A DNA stretch of 64,000 bases from Taibaiella koreensis (lineage in GTDB: Bacteria; Bacteroidota; Bacteroidia; Chitinophagales; Chitinophagaceae). The DNA is taken from positions 1,295,962-1,359,961 of the forward strand of contig NZ_QVNU01000001.1 in assembly GCF_003545715.1 (NCBI RefSeq). The letters run 5' to 3'. Shown here piece by piece: positions 45,713 to 53,976 of the stretch. The notes beneath the pieces were generated by a model that made no database searches, was not told the origin of the DNA, and saw only the letters and a program-made list of their open reading frames with translations. Numbering within the stretch: the stretch's first letter is position 1; each line of letters opens with the position of its first letter. The position numbers and the translations under genes are program-made.

Positions 45713-46137
45713 ATAATGGCACAATAGTATTTGTAACTCCTCAATACGAGTTAGATGGAATTCTTTATCCCCAAGGGGATCCGACATTCATCTATAACCA
45801 AAATCTTAAAATGGTAATTACTCCAAGGGAGAATTATGTCAACAATCATGTACCAAACTCAAACCGTCGTGATGATTGGGAAAGATTAGAGGTTTTAGGT
45901 ACTGAAGTTGACGATTATTTTTCATGCTTATTTGAATCGACTGAAAGTGAAAATAATAGTAAGTTAAAGAAAGTAATTTCTGAATTTTTAAAAGATATTG
46001 ATCACTATATTTTAGTTTGGTTGGCAGAAGGCGACTCCTTTAATGAAGTTTCTAAGATAGAAGATGTAGCGGAATTTTTTTATCTCTTAGAAAATGAATC
46101 AAATTATGCTACTGCAGGTGTATTGGCTTTTAAATAA
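45670..46137 (+). CDS. Candidate immunity protein of cassette 3 (family A)
   Basis: 155 residues, a paralogue of the immunity protein at 40661 (shared YELDGILYPQG, RDDWERLEVLG and VDDYFSCLFES pattern in the same order). It is acidic and AT-rich with no signal. Identity to its homologue is clearly partial, so each may protect mainly against its own tip. The start overlaps the toxin frame. Confidence 0.8.
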   Translation: MDGLFEIYVPKKYIDNGTIVFVTPQYELDGILYPQGDPTFIYNQNLKMVITPRENYVNNHVPNSNRRDDWERLEVLGTEVDDYFSCLFESTESENNSKLKKVISEFLKDIDHYILVWLAEGDSFNEVSKIEDVAEFFYLLENESNYATAGVLAFK

Positions 46138-46253
46138 TGGCGGTAGGGATTAGATATTTTCCCAGCGGTAGCATATCAGAATTAGTGATGATTATATGCT
46201 AGAGCACTGATGAATTGATAATCAATATACTTAATCATTGAATTCTTGTCAGG

Positions 46254-46283
46254 GGAGGTGAGCGATCTGCTTATCTCCTTTTA
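46254..46283 (+). terminator. Terminator closing cassette 3
   Basis: A 10-bp stem GGAGGTGAGC/GCTTATCTCC (two G-U pairs), loop GATCT, followed by TTTTAATTTT. It is 117 bp past the immunity gene. Confidence 0.7.
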
Positions 46284-46551
46284 ATTTTGATTAGTATGAC
46301 ATAGGGTTTTTATTTCTTTGGGTTTTCCTGATGATCTATTTTTAGCCGAGGAAATATGCTCAAGACTATTTCTATTCCTCAGCCTGTGCGCCAGGGATGG
46401 CAGCGGAAAGCCCACAGCCGCCACAGATACGCGTATAGCGTTTAATGCATCATTTACTTAGATATAATATTGGCTGCAGAAGAATCCGGCGGCGAGGACT
46501 TGCAGCGTATAGCCCGCCTGGGCGCCCTTTAAAAAATGTAAATGGAAGGGC

Positions 46552-46713
46552 CGGAACCTTCGCGGACAAGTTGCCGATGTAGATTGGAATGCCGACCCCT
46601 TGCTGGAAAGTAAAGTATATACTACTGAGATAAAAGTCGATGCCCTTAACCGGCCGGTGCAGACCATAGACCCCGTCGCTAATATCAGCACTTTTGGTTA
46701 TGATAAAAACGGT
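46552..46713 (+). pseudogene. Rhs/TcC fragment with internal deletion
   Basis: The bases encode NLRGQ joined directly to VADVDWNADPLLESKVYTT, then IKVDALNRPVQTIDP and ISTFGYDKN. This matches TcBC at 38100-38370 with about 110 bp missing after NLRGQ. There is no start, and the frame dies downstream. It marks another, decayed copy of the TcC gene or of a longer orphan cassette. Confidence 0.8.
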
Positions 46714-46816
46714 ATCGCTCTGGCTCCCTGCCGGCAATGCCTCGCAACACCCGGCGAGAATTTGTAGATCACGGGTACAGAGGCCCGCTAAAACCATTTC
46801 TGTAAAATGTATTATA

Positions 46817-47086
46817 ATGAACCTACACCCCAGAATTAAAGCACTATCGGAGGTTATTCAAAAAATTAATCTAAATCCTGTGATGAGCAAACAGACTTTG
46901 GAACATCTGGCTTCTTATGGCGCTTCTGCAACAGAAGCGGCTATCACACTGCATTTGTGCTTTTCGGTTGCTTTGGAGGAGGCTGGTGAATTTGTCCGGG
47001 AGAACGATGTGTTTCCGCCGGAATCTGCCAATGACTCGCTTTATTTTACGATGACTTATATGTACTATGAAGATGGGCCAGCATAA
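46817..47086 (+). CDS. Small hypothetical protein
   Basis: 89 residues (MNLHPRIKALSEVIQKIN to YMYYEDGPA), mostly helical, no signal or membrane segment. It lies between the Rhs fragment and a toxin-tip remnant, so it could be a leftover immunity protein or spacer. I do not recognise it. The preceding in-frame sequence is Rhs debris, hence the ATG at 46817. Confidence 0.45.
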   Translation: MNLHPRIKALSEVIQKINLNPVMSKQTLEHLASYGASATEAAITLHLCFSVALEEAGEFVRENDVFPPESANDSLYFTMTYMYYEDGPA

Positions 47087-47172
47087 TATACCTACGTTGC
47101 CAGTAAGACGCCTGACTGCGAAACAGCACGATACCGATGTCAATGTCGTTTGGTTAGGTATTTACCAAATGA

Positions 47173-47349
47173 AGATGCGATGTGGGTTATCTCGGAGCTT
47201 GCCAAGGCGTACGCAAAGGCGCTAAGGAATTAGCGGGAAATGTTTCATCAGGTAGTATTTTCCTTTCAAAAGGTAATAAGCCGATAGCTGATAACGGATC
47301 TGATCTGCTATACTCCCGGTCCCGGGCGGAATTGAATTTCCAGGGATAG
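47173..47349 (+). pseudogene. Remnant of a polymorphic toxin tip
   Basis: A 58-codon open stretch after an in-frame TGA encodes GACQGVRKGAKELAGN, then GSIFLSKGNKPIADNG, DLLYSRSRAELNFQG and a stop. The composition and layout look like the tail of an Rhs-type toxin. It has no start of its own and follows the decayed Rhs piece. The toxin family is not identified. Confidence 0.4.
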
Positions 47350-47466
47350 CTCATTTCTTCTCTAAATAATATTAGTATCGATACCACAAAATGATGTGAT
47401 AGATATAATACTGACCTGTCGGCTCATGATCACTAAATTACTATCTTCCGGTGCAATAGATCGGTA

Positions 47467-47958
47467 ATGCGAACGGGAAAAAATCTGCTTTTTGTTTTGA
47501 TCGGATGCCTTATCTGCAGCCTGGCATCTGTTTATCTTTTCAGAGGCTGCGGTCATCAGGACGAGCAATCGCTTAAGCAATTATTGTCTGAAAAGAAAGA
47601 TGGCTTTACCAGGATTCAGGCCATCAAAAGAAGATTGTTTCAACAGCACGATAGTATGGGGTCATTTACCGTAGAATACACGGGCAGGATGTTCCGCTTT
47701 TCTTTCAGGCGGTTTGATGAAGCAAACGATAGAAGCGCTGCGGTTTGCTATTTTCTTAGCGATGAAGAAGTCGCCTTTTTCAGAAGTTTTATGAACGGGG
47801 CAGACATTTACTATATTTTCCTGTACAGGGACCGGGAGACCTATAGTTTCCTGGGATGCGATTGTATGGACATCACAGATGGCACCTACCGGGACAACGG
47901 TATTGAGATCGCTAGGAATGTTTACTTCAGGCCCTGGTCAGCGAAGAATGATCAGTGA
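47467..47958 (+). CDS. Membrane-anchored hypothetical protein
   Basis: 163 residues: one N-terminal hydrophobic segment (NLLFVLIGCLICSLASVYLF) followed by a soluble domain (FTVEYTGRMFRFSFRRFDE, FFRSFMNGADIYYIFLYRD, SFLGCDCMDITDG). It should be anchored with the domain outside the cytoplasm. It lies 117 bp after the toxin-tip remnant and could be its former immunity protein; that is inference from position. I recognise no family. Confidence 0.55.
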   Translation: MRTGKNLLFVLIGCLICSLASVYLFRGCGHQDEQSLKQLLSEKKDGFTRIQAIKRRLFQQHDSMGSFTVEYTGRMFRFSFRRFDEANDRSAAVCYFLSDEEVAFFRSFMNGADIYYIFLYRDRETYSFLGCDCMDITDGTYRDNGIEIARNVYFRPWSAKNDQ

Positions 47959-48122
47959 ACGAAGGAGCATGAATGGTTAGCCCTATGCTTCATCTAGTCT
48001 CCTTTTAATAAGTGCTTGATAAAACAATGATTGTGAACACGGCAGATTGAAAGAAAAGCACGATAGCATTATCGCTATCTTTTAGTGAGAAGGACTATAC
48101 GGTATCAAAGCGAGGCGGCTGT

Positions 48123-48347
48123 ATGGAAAATATTTTTGCATTGCTGACGAGGCTGAGGACAGAGAACGCTTCTTATACAGAAACGCTTACTATACCGCAT
48201 TCCAAAGGAACAGACCCTGTGGTTTGCTTCAGATTGGTGAGCATGTTCTATCGCGGCCTTGAAGCGGAGATCGTGTTCCGTGTAAAGCAATTGTACAGGC
48301 TGGAAGACCGGGATGTTCCCTGGCCGGACCGGGGTTCAGGGCATTAA
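48123..48347 (+). CDS. Small hypothetical protein, doubtful
   Basis: 74 residues without recognisable features, ending tail-to-tail with a small overlap against the ASCH pseudogene. The N-terminal half (MENIFALLTRLRTENASYTE) could be coding; the C-terminal part overlaps debris. It may be a fragment. Confidence 0.3.
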   Translation: MENIFALLTRLRTENASYTETLTIPHSKGTDPVVCFRLVSMFYRGLEAEIVFRVKQLYRLEDRDVPWPDRGSGH

Positions 48348-48822
48348 CGTTTGCAAGGGTTCCCGGTAAACTACCCTGAACCGTTCGCATACGATAGGCA
48401 TTTGTTCTGAAGGCATTCTGTTCATACGCCGGCATTCGGTTTCGATATAGTCGTGGTAGATGCGCCGCCAGCTTTCGAGACTGCGATCTTCTTCACCACA
48501 GTCGTAGGCGAATGCCGTCGTCACTTCATCGAAAGGGACGATCGCTGTTTCGGGTGGTTTGAAGAATAGCCATAGGATGGTCATCTGCATTCACAAGTAT
48601 ATTATGGTCGCCAGGTTGGGGTAGCGGCTGACGGTCGTATTCATACTGCCAAAGCAAGGAGCCGGTGGCTGTTTTGATGCCTTCAAGCGCTAACCCGCCT
48701 ATGGCCTCAGCCTCCTGGCCATCGCCGAAGCAGATCGTGCCGCAGCAATGCGGCGCTGTTTGCTGCGCGGGAAGGCTATTCAGGAATTGTGCCCAATAAG
48801 CATCCTTGGGAGAAAGCGACAT
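48336..48822 (-). pseudogene. ASCH-domain protein broken by a frameshift
   Basis: The N-terminal half reads MSLSPKDAYWAQFLNSLP, CFGDGQEAEAIG, GIKTATGSLLWQYE and PMAILQTT. The C-terminal half continues in another frame as ETAIVPFDEVTTAFAYDCGEE, DRSLESWRRIY and MPIVCERFRVVY. Together they make one complete ASCH protein (RNA-binding PUA-like fold). The break is near 48553 and is explained by one extra base in a run of C. On the minus strand TATCTTTG (48844-48851) is a good -7 element 20 bp upstream of the ATG. It is either a real pseudogene or a sequencing error. Confidence 0.85.
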
Positions 48823-48886
48823 GGTAAGAAACGGATATGGAAGCAAAGATACCGGTATCTTGCGGTAATAGTGATAATCGGATCGT

Positions 48887-49147
48887 ATGGACACACAATG
48901 GGAGAAAATAGCATCTGGAATACAGTCTAAAGACAGTTTTCTGGCTTTCCTCGAACTGCTGATCAAAGACCTGAAGGATAACCCCGGCGATTGGGAAAAC
49001 CGGTCGTTGGCTGATTTCCTGGAGGCGCTTCATCGGTGGGCGGACACTATGGAGGCCTATTACCGGAATACCGGTCAGCCCGTACCGACAAGGATCGATT
49101 GGAAAGTATTTGCCGATATGCTTTTGGCGGCCCGTTGCTACGAATAG
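48887..49147 (+). CDS. DUF7660-type small protein
   Basis: 86 residues. The pattern FLELLIKDLKDNPGDWENRSL followed by DFLEALHRWADTMEAYY, RIDWKVFADMLLAARCYE is typical of the DUF7660 family, whose function is unknown and which is common in accessory or toxin-rich regions. It is cytoplasmic and helical, divergent from the ASCH gene with 64 bp between. Confidence 0.75.
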   Translation: MDTQWEKIASGIQSKDSFLAFLELLIKDLKDNPGDWENRSLADFLEALHRWADTMEAYYRNTGQPVPTRIDWKVFADMLLAARCYE

Positions 49148-49183
49148 GTTCCGGGGCATGCTCTTCGGCTATTATCGCCTTGT

Positions 49184-49651
49184 TTATTCAGCCTTACGGC
49201 TCAGGGTCTCGTCCCTAAGTGCTTTGATCCTGTCGTGGCTATCACTTTGCTCCCTGGCCTGCCCAGCGATAATTTCCCGTTGCTCATCTGTAAGACCATT
49301 GTCTTCGTGCAGCGCCTCGTTATAGGCCTCTTTGCTGGCATCTTCCCCACGCTCGCATTCGATCAGCAGATTTTTGCGGTTGTGGCCGGTGAAGGTTGTT
49401 TTAAAATCCATCCAGGCCCGGTGCAGCTTTCCCGAAAGGGAGCCTTCGGTCTCCGGCTGGGAGCCGCCTTGCTGTACCAGCGCTGTCAGTGCAGTGTTGA
49501 ACCTTTGGCTTTGTTCGATCATTTCCCGGAACAGGATATCCAGGTCGGCTTCCCGTGACCGGTTATCTTTCAATGCCCGTTCGTAGCCTTTTATACGGTC
49601 GTTATTGATCAATATCAGGTCATTCAGGGTCTCTGTCGCAGTTTGTTGCAT
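49184..49651 (-). CDS. PA2169-type four-helix-bundle protein (DUF2383)
   Basis: 155 residues, ferritin-like helices: LNDLILINNDRIKGYERAL, REMIEQSQRFNTALTALV, HRAWMDFKTTFTG and LIECERGEDASKEAYNEAL are the family blocks. Members are small, stress-linked soluble proteins whose role is not established. The C-terminus carries an extra charged helix (DEQREIIAGQAREQSDSHDR). It is a single gene; no operon partner is visible. Confidence 0.85.
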   Translation of the reverse strand: MQQTATETLNDLILINNDRIKGYERALKDNRSREADLDILFREMIEQSQRFNTALTALVQQGGSQPETEGSLSGKLHRAWMDFKTTFTGHNRKNLLIECERGEDASKEAYNEALHEDNGLTDEQREIIAGQAREQSDSHDRIKALRDETLSRKAE

Positions 49652-49777
49652 GTGTTTCGGATTTTGGATATCCTCTCTTGCTTACCGGCCGTTCTATATT
49701 AGCCGGCTCTTTCTTTCCGGGTCCAAATTACAACAAATGTTCCGCCTAGGAGGTTGAAAGCCCCTGTAAATATTTTA

Positions 49778-49909
49778 TCTGAGTATCCGGATATAGGAAA
49801 TAAAGGCGGTCCTTGAGTTTGTCGAAAGGACAACGATGGTGCTTCGACAAGCTCGGCAACCGTTAATGGAAGCAAATTGTATCCTGTTTCCTATATCCGG
49901 ATAGTCACT
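49778..49909. mobile_element. MITE-like element 1 (132 bp)
   Basis: Terminal inverted repeats: left TCTGAGTATCCGGATATAGG, right end reading inward AGTGACTATCCGGATATAGG. Both sides are flanked by ATATTTTA (49770-49777 and 49910-49917), an 8-bp target duplication. Inside are two inverted REP-like cores (CTTGAGTTTGTCGAAAG and GCTTCGACAAGCTCGG). No gene. Confidence 0.75.
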
Positions 49910-49988
49910 ATATTTTAAACGTTAGCCCAGAGCAGGCGCAGGAAGTATATGTGGCCGGAAAACGGTAACGATTACAGAACTTTGTACG

Positions 49989-50504
49989 ATGGCATATCCT
50001 ATGATCGTTACCCTGTCACTGGAAGCATCGGCGCAGGCCTATTTCAATGGCTTACGGCAAAAGTATTTTCCTGCGCACAGCAATTTCCTGGATGCACATC
50101 TTACCTTGTTCCACAAGTTGCCCTCCGATGAGCCGGCCATTGTCAACGTGCTGCAGGAACTGCAACCTCAAGGATCGCTATGGCTGGATGTCGATGAGGT
50201 GATCTGCTTCGGCGCCGGCGTGGCCTTCTCCTTATCCAGCGAAAGATTACTGCAACTGCACCGCGATATGCAGCATGCTCTTGATCCCTGGCTCATCCGG
50301 CAGGACCGGCAGGCCCTGCGGCCGCATATTACCATACAGAACAAGGTGACCGCTTTTAAGGCGCAGCAGTTGGCAGCCTCGCTTAGCGTGGCATTCAAGC
50401 CCTTCAAGGTCAGGGCGACCGGCTGGTCAACCTGGTTATATCTCGGCGGTCCCTGGAAGCCCCTGGCCTCTTATCCCTTTGCCGGGAATGACGGTGTCAT
50501 ATAA
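49989..50504 (+). CDS. 2H phosphoesterase (2'-5' RNA ligase family)
   Basis: 171 residues with the two catalytic HxT motifs of the 2H superfamily: AHLTLFHKLP near residue 36 and PHITIQNKV near residue 115. Such proteins act on 2'-5' linked or cyclic-phosphate nucleotides; the substrate here is unknown. A second in-frame Met (MIVTLSLEAS, 50001) is an equally good start. Confidence 0.88.
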   Translation: MAYPMIVTLSLEASAQAYFNGLRQKYFPAHSNFLDAHLTLFHKLPSDEPAIVNVLQELQPQGSLWLDVDEVICFGAGVAFSLSSERLLQLHRDMQHALDPWLIRQDRQALRPHITIQNKVTAFKAQQLAASLSVAFKPFKVRATGWSTWLYLGGPWKPLASYPFAGNDGVI

Positions 50505-50506
50505 AA

Positions 50507-50533
50507 AGCGTTGCTCCTTATAGGAACAACGCT
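50507..50533. terminator. Terminator between convergent 2H and peptidase genes
   Basis: Stem AGCGTTG/CAACGCT plus inner TCC/GGA around a 5-nt loop. The flanking A-run on the left (50503-50507) gives U residues for the minus-strand transcript; the right side has only TTT. It serves mainly the minus-strand peptidase gene. Confidence 0.65.
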
Positions 50534-50558
50534 TTCGGGAGCAGCAGGTATAGCCGGC

Positions 50559-51740
50559 TTAGTTAAGGTTCATCCTGGTACGCAGCGCCTGCGGTATCGC
50601 TTTTTTGTTTAGCAGGAAAGCGGTGGTCTTTAACCGTACAAAGGCCTTGGTCACGTAGAGGTAGCCCTTGTAGTCGTTGGTCGTACCCCATGAGTTTTTA
50701 ACGATATAGTATTCCCGGCCGTTCTGGTCTTTGGCCAGACCTACGATATGCATACCATGATCATCAGTAGTGCTGTAGTTATCGAAAGCCTGCTGGCGCA
50801 TTTCAGCAGTAACCACACGTTCGGGCTGGGGACCATTGAACATTTCCTTTTTTTCCTCATCGCTCATATCCTCGTATTCTTTTTCGGGAATATAAGCTAC
50901 ACCGTTTTTCCAGCTGAAGGATTTTTCGCTTACATCGGTCGCCCAGGCTACGGTATAGCCCTTGCTCAGGGCATTATCGATAATATCGGTAATGTCGTTG
51001 AAGGCTACATTGTATATCATATCCATGCTCCAGTTGTCGGGCACCATCAGGATCATCTTTTTGTAATAAGGTTTGTTGGTAAAGGACGATAGCTCCACAT
51101 AATCTTTGGGATCGAGGCCTACCACTTCCTTGCCAAAGCTCTGGGGCGTATATTTCCTGCCTTCCCAGGTAAAGGTCTCGGGCACTTTGCCCAGGTAAGA
51201 GTCCAGCACGGCATTGAAGGCCTCTTTCCAGTTGGGCGACAGCTTTCCATTGGGATTGCTCACCCAGGCGTCCAGCATAGCCTTCAGCACCGTCTGTATC
51301 TCGGCAAACTTGTTTTTGCTGGTGCCGTAATGCAGGCCGGTATACAGCGATTGGGGTATGGCGCCGTATTTGGCGTACATATTGATCACATCATGGCAGG
51401 CGCCGCCATCGCCCCATTCCAGCTTGCCGTGCATACGGATATAGCTCTCCGCTTTCTCGGCGTATACATTGCGGGCCGAGAACAATTGTGCCAGCTCTAC
51501 CGGCTGCTTCCCTGCTTTGTCCATTTCACTTTCGAGGAAAGAATTGGTCGAATAGCTCCAGCAGGTTCCCGAGCTGGCCTGGTTCTTCACCGAAGTATTC
51601 GCCAGCGCGATCACTTCTGTAAAGCGGAATTTGGATTTGGAACTATCGCTGCTATTCTTATCCAGCGACTTTACCAGGTTGTCCTGAGCGGCTGCAAGCA
51701 GGGGGGCGCACAGGAATACGGCGGTAACGATCTTTTTCAT
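50559..51740 (-). CDS. Secreted C1-family cysteine peptidase (PepC/bleomycin-hydrolase-like)
   Basis: 393 residues. An N-terminal signal peptide (MKKIVTAVFLCAPLLAAAQ) suggests export. Catalytic residues are clear: Cys in QASSGTCWSYSTNSFLES, His in DDHGMHIVGLA, Asn in YYIVKNSWGT. The middle part (YAKYGAIPQSLYTGLHYG, then ETFTWEGRKYTPQ) fits the aminopeptidase C family. Cytoplasmic PepC is more usual; Bacteroidota often have this secreted form. Stands alone. Confidence 0.9.
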   Translation of the reverse strand: MKKIVTAVFLCAPLLAAAQDNLVKSLDKNSSDSSKSKFRFTEVIALANTSVKNQASSGTCWSYSTNSFLESEMDKAGKQPVELAQLFSARNVYAEKAESYIRMHGKLEWGDGGACHDVINMYAKYGAIPQSLYTGLHYGTSKNKFAEIQTVLKAMLDAWVSNPNGKLSPNWKEAFNAVLDSYLGKVPETFTWEGRKYTPQSFGKEVVGLDPKDYVELSSFTNKPYYKKMILMVPDNWSMDMIYNVAFNDITDIIDNALSKGYTVAWATDVSEKSFSWKNGVAYIPEKEYEDMSDEEKKEMFNGPQPERVVTAEMRQQAFDNYSTTDDHGMHIVGLAKDQNGREYYIVKNSWGTTNDYKGYLYVTKAFVRLKTTAFLLNKKAIPQALRTRMNLN

Positions 51741-51973
51741 ATAAATGCTGCTTAAAAACGAAGCGGCTAAAGTACATCGAAAGCCCGGTTTTTGCCAGCA
51801 AAAGCCGGGGGATAAAAAGGGGGAATTATATGATGCAGGCCCTGCCTGCCTAGGCAGACGATAAACAGCCCTATCTCCCGGATAAAGAATAGCGGTTACC
51901 TTATAACCAAAAACAATAATCTTTTGCGGCGGTGCTCAGGATATTTGCATCCCAATAACCCATCAATCAGCTA

Positions 51974-53215
51974 ATGGAACCTCAGGCGATCAGTAAACGC
52001 CAGTATACAACCCTTATTCTTATCCTGGGTACGCTCACGGCCCTGGTCCCTTTTTCCGTCGATATGTACCTGCCGGGTTTTCCGGCTATTGCCAAAGATC
52101 TGAAAACAACCGATGCCAGGGTATCCCTCACATTGACCGGCTTTTTCCTGGGCATATCGGCCGGGCAATTGCTATACGGTCCGCTGCTGGACCGCTTCGG
52201 CCGCAAGCCGCCGCTATACCTGGGATTGCTGCTGTATATTATAGCCTCGGTGGGCTGTTCCTTTGCCGGCAATATCGATATGCTCATCCTGCTTCGCCTG
52301 GTGCAAGCTGTGGGTGGCTGTGCGGCCATGGTAACCTCCATGTCGCTGGTACGCGATCTGTTTCCTGTAAAGGACAGCGCAAGGGTATTCTCGCTGCTGA
52401 TCCTTATCCTGGGCGCTTCTCCCATGATCGCGCCTACTGCGGGCAGCTATATTACCAGCGCCTGGGGCTGGCAACTGGTCTTTGTGGTGCTGGCGGTTAT
52501 CGGAGCATTGGTCCTGATGGCCTGCCTTTTATGGTTGCCCAGCCCTTACCGGCCCGATACCACGATGTCGCTCAGGCCGCGACCCATTCTGAATGGTTTT
52601 TTCCAGGTAGCGACCACACCGCAGTTCTATACCTATGCGCTGACCGGGGCATTGGCCTTCGCAGGATTGTTCGCCTACGTTTCCGGATCGCCGCTTTTGT
52701 TTATGAAAGTATTTGGCCTCAGCGATAAGGTATATGGCTGGGTCTTTGCCGCTTTATCGCTGGGCTTTATCGGCATGAGCCAGATGAATAATGTATTCCT
52801 GCGGTATTTCAGCAGTGAGCAGATCATTCGTGTGGCCCTTATTTGTTACGGCATTACCGCAGTGCTGCTTTTCGGGCTGGCGGAGCTGCATTGGCTCAAC
52901 CTGCCGCTCACCATTACAGGATTGTTCCTCATGCTGGGCTGCGTGGGCATTACCAACCCCAATGCTTCGGCTATGTGCCTGGCGCCGTTCAGCAGGAATG
53001 CCGGCAGCGCTTCGGCGATGATGGGCGCCCTGCAAATGGGTCTTGGCGCATTGGCTTCGGTAGTCATCAGCATGTTTGATAAGCCATCCGTATTGCCGGT
53101 CATCGCTTCGATCCTGGTGTCGGCCTTGTTATCATTAACCATTTTTTACCTGGGTAAAAGAAAGATCGTGGCGCCGGTAGCGGCTGAGAAAGGTGCTGTA
53201 GTACCCGTCCACTGA
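51974..53215 (+). CDS. Bcr/CflA-family MFS drug efflux transporter
   Basis: 413 residues with 12 hydrophobic segments. The N-terminus has the family pattern FSVDMYLPGFPAIAKDL; MFS motif A is visible as GPLLDRFGRKPPLYLG and the MFS antiporter region as GGCAAMVTSMSLVRDLF. It is an inner-membrane proton-driven exporter; substrates for the family include bicyclomycin, chloramphenicol and sulfonamides, but this one is untested. Single gene. Confidence 0.92.
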   Translation: MEPQAISKRQYTTLILILGTLTALVPFSVDMYLPGFPAIAKDLKTTDARVSLTLTGFFLGISAGQLLYGPLLDRFGRKPPLYLGLLLYIIASVGCSFAGNIDMLILLRLVQAVGGCAAMVTSMSLVRDLFPVKDSARVFSLLILILGASPMIAPTAGSYITSAWGWQLVFVVLAVIGALVLMACLLWLPSPYRPDTTMSLRPRPILNGFFQVATTPQFYTYALTGALAFAGLFAYVSGSPLLFMKVFGLSDKVYGWVFAALSLGFIGMSQMNNVFLRYFSSEQIIRVALICYGITAVLLFGLAELHWLNLPLTITGLFLMLGCVGITNPNASAMCLAPFSRNAGSASAMMGALQMGLGALASVVISMFDKPSVLPVIASILVSALLSLTIFYLGKRKIVAPVAAEKGAVVPVH

Positions 53216-53302
53216 TCGTCTTAAGGAGCGTTTAACCAAAACTTTAATTGTACTTAAAACTTTTTGATAGGGAAACAGTTTATTTACTAAAAGCAGCAAA
53301 TC

Positions 53303-53518
53303 ATGTCATCCAAAGGTGTTATAGGGGTATGGCTTACCTTGCTGGCCGCCAGAGGGCTGGTGGTATTCTGTTTGTACATGGCGCAAAGACCGATCGGACA
53401 AAGCATGCAACAGGAAAGATCAAAGGAGGAATTCACTGAATACAATGGTTCGCAGCATCATCATTACAGGGTCCATAAAGTACATACGGCAAGGGTCAGC
53501 TTTTTTGTGCTGAATTAA
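53303..53518 (+). CDS. Small single-span membrane protein
   Basis: 71 residues with one hydrophobic helix (GVIGVWLTLLAARGLVVFCL) and a polar His-rich tail (QHHHYRVHKVHTARV). Family unknown. It is followed by a hairpin terminator, which supports it being expressed. Confidence 0.5.
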   Translation: MSSKGVIGVWLTLLAARGLVVFCLYMAQRPIGQSMQQERSKEEFTEYNGSQHHHYRVHKVHTARVSFFVLN

Positions 53519-53541
53519 GTCGCTTATTCCCGCAAACGAAG

Positions 53542-53574
53542 AAACGGAGTGGTCTGCTACAGGCCGCTCCGTTT
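53542..53574 (+). terminator. Hairpin terminator after the small membrane protein
   Basis: A 14-bp stem (53542-53555 with 53561-53574, two G-U pairs), loop GCTAC, ending in GTTTGC. The T-run is short, so termination may be weak. Confidence 0.5.
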
Positions 53575-53663
53575 GCTATTGAGACGTACTTAGAGTTTCG
53601 GGCGGGAGGCCCCAAAGTTTATATGATCATCTCAAGCAAGCTTAGCATTGAAGAGAAATAAAT

Positions 53664-53968
53664 AGTGACTATCCGGATAAAGGAAACAAAGTTCTGTACG
53701 TCTATTAATAGCAACTGGCACGCTTTGCTTTACCCATCTTTTTTATTGGTGTCTCTTTTTTGCTCCGCCAAAAAAGAGACAAAAAAGGCGGCAAAAAACA
53801 ATGCTCCGCTGTTTTTTTGTGGCCAGCGCACCCGGGCTTAAAAACAGGTATCAACTTTAATTTAGCATTGCCGGGCATAGGATCGTAGATCAACATTTTA
53901 ATAATTAGTCAGAAGTGTCTTTTTCATTGCGTCTATTTTGGCCGGGTTGCTATATGCGGATAGTCACT
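53664..53968. mobile_element. MITE-like element 2 (305 bp)
   Basis: Ends are AGTGACTATCCGGATA on the left and, reading inward from the right, AGTGACTATCCGCATA. It is flanked by a perfect 8-bp duplication AAATAAAT (53656-53663 and 53969-53976). Inside is a perfect 12-bp hairpin (53751-53762 with 53769-53780; arms GTCTCTTTTTTG/CAAAAAAGAGAC). No gene. The ends match element 1. Confidence 0.8.
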
Positions 53969-53976
53969 AAATAAAT

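Noticed and set aside
51847..51862. CTGCCTAGGCAG palindrome upstream of the MFS gene
   Set aside because: A short isolated palindrome with no second copy, promoter relation or target duplication in the window; could be chance.
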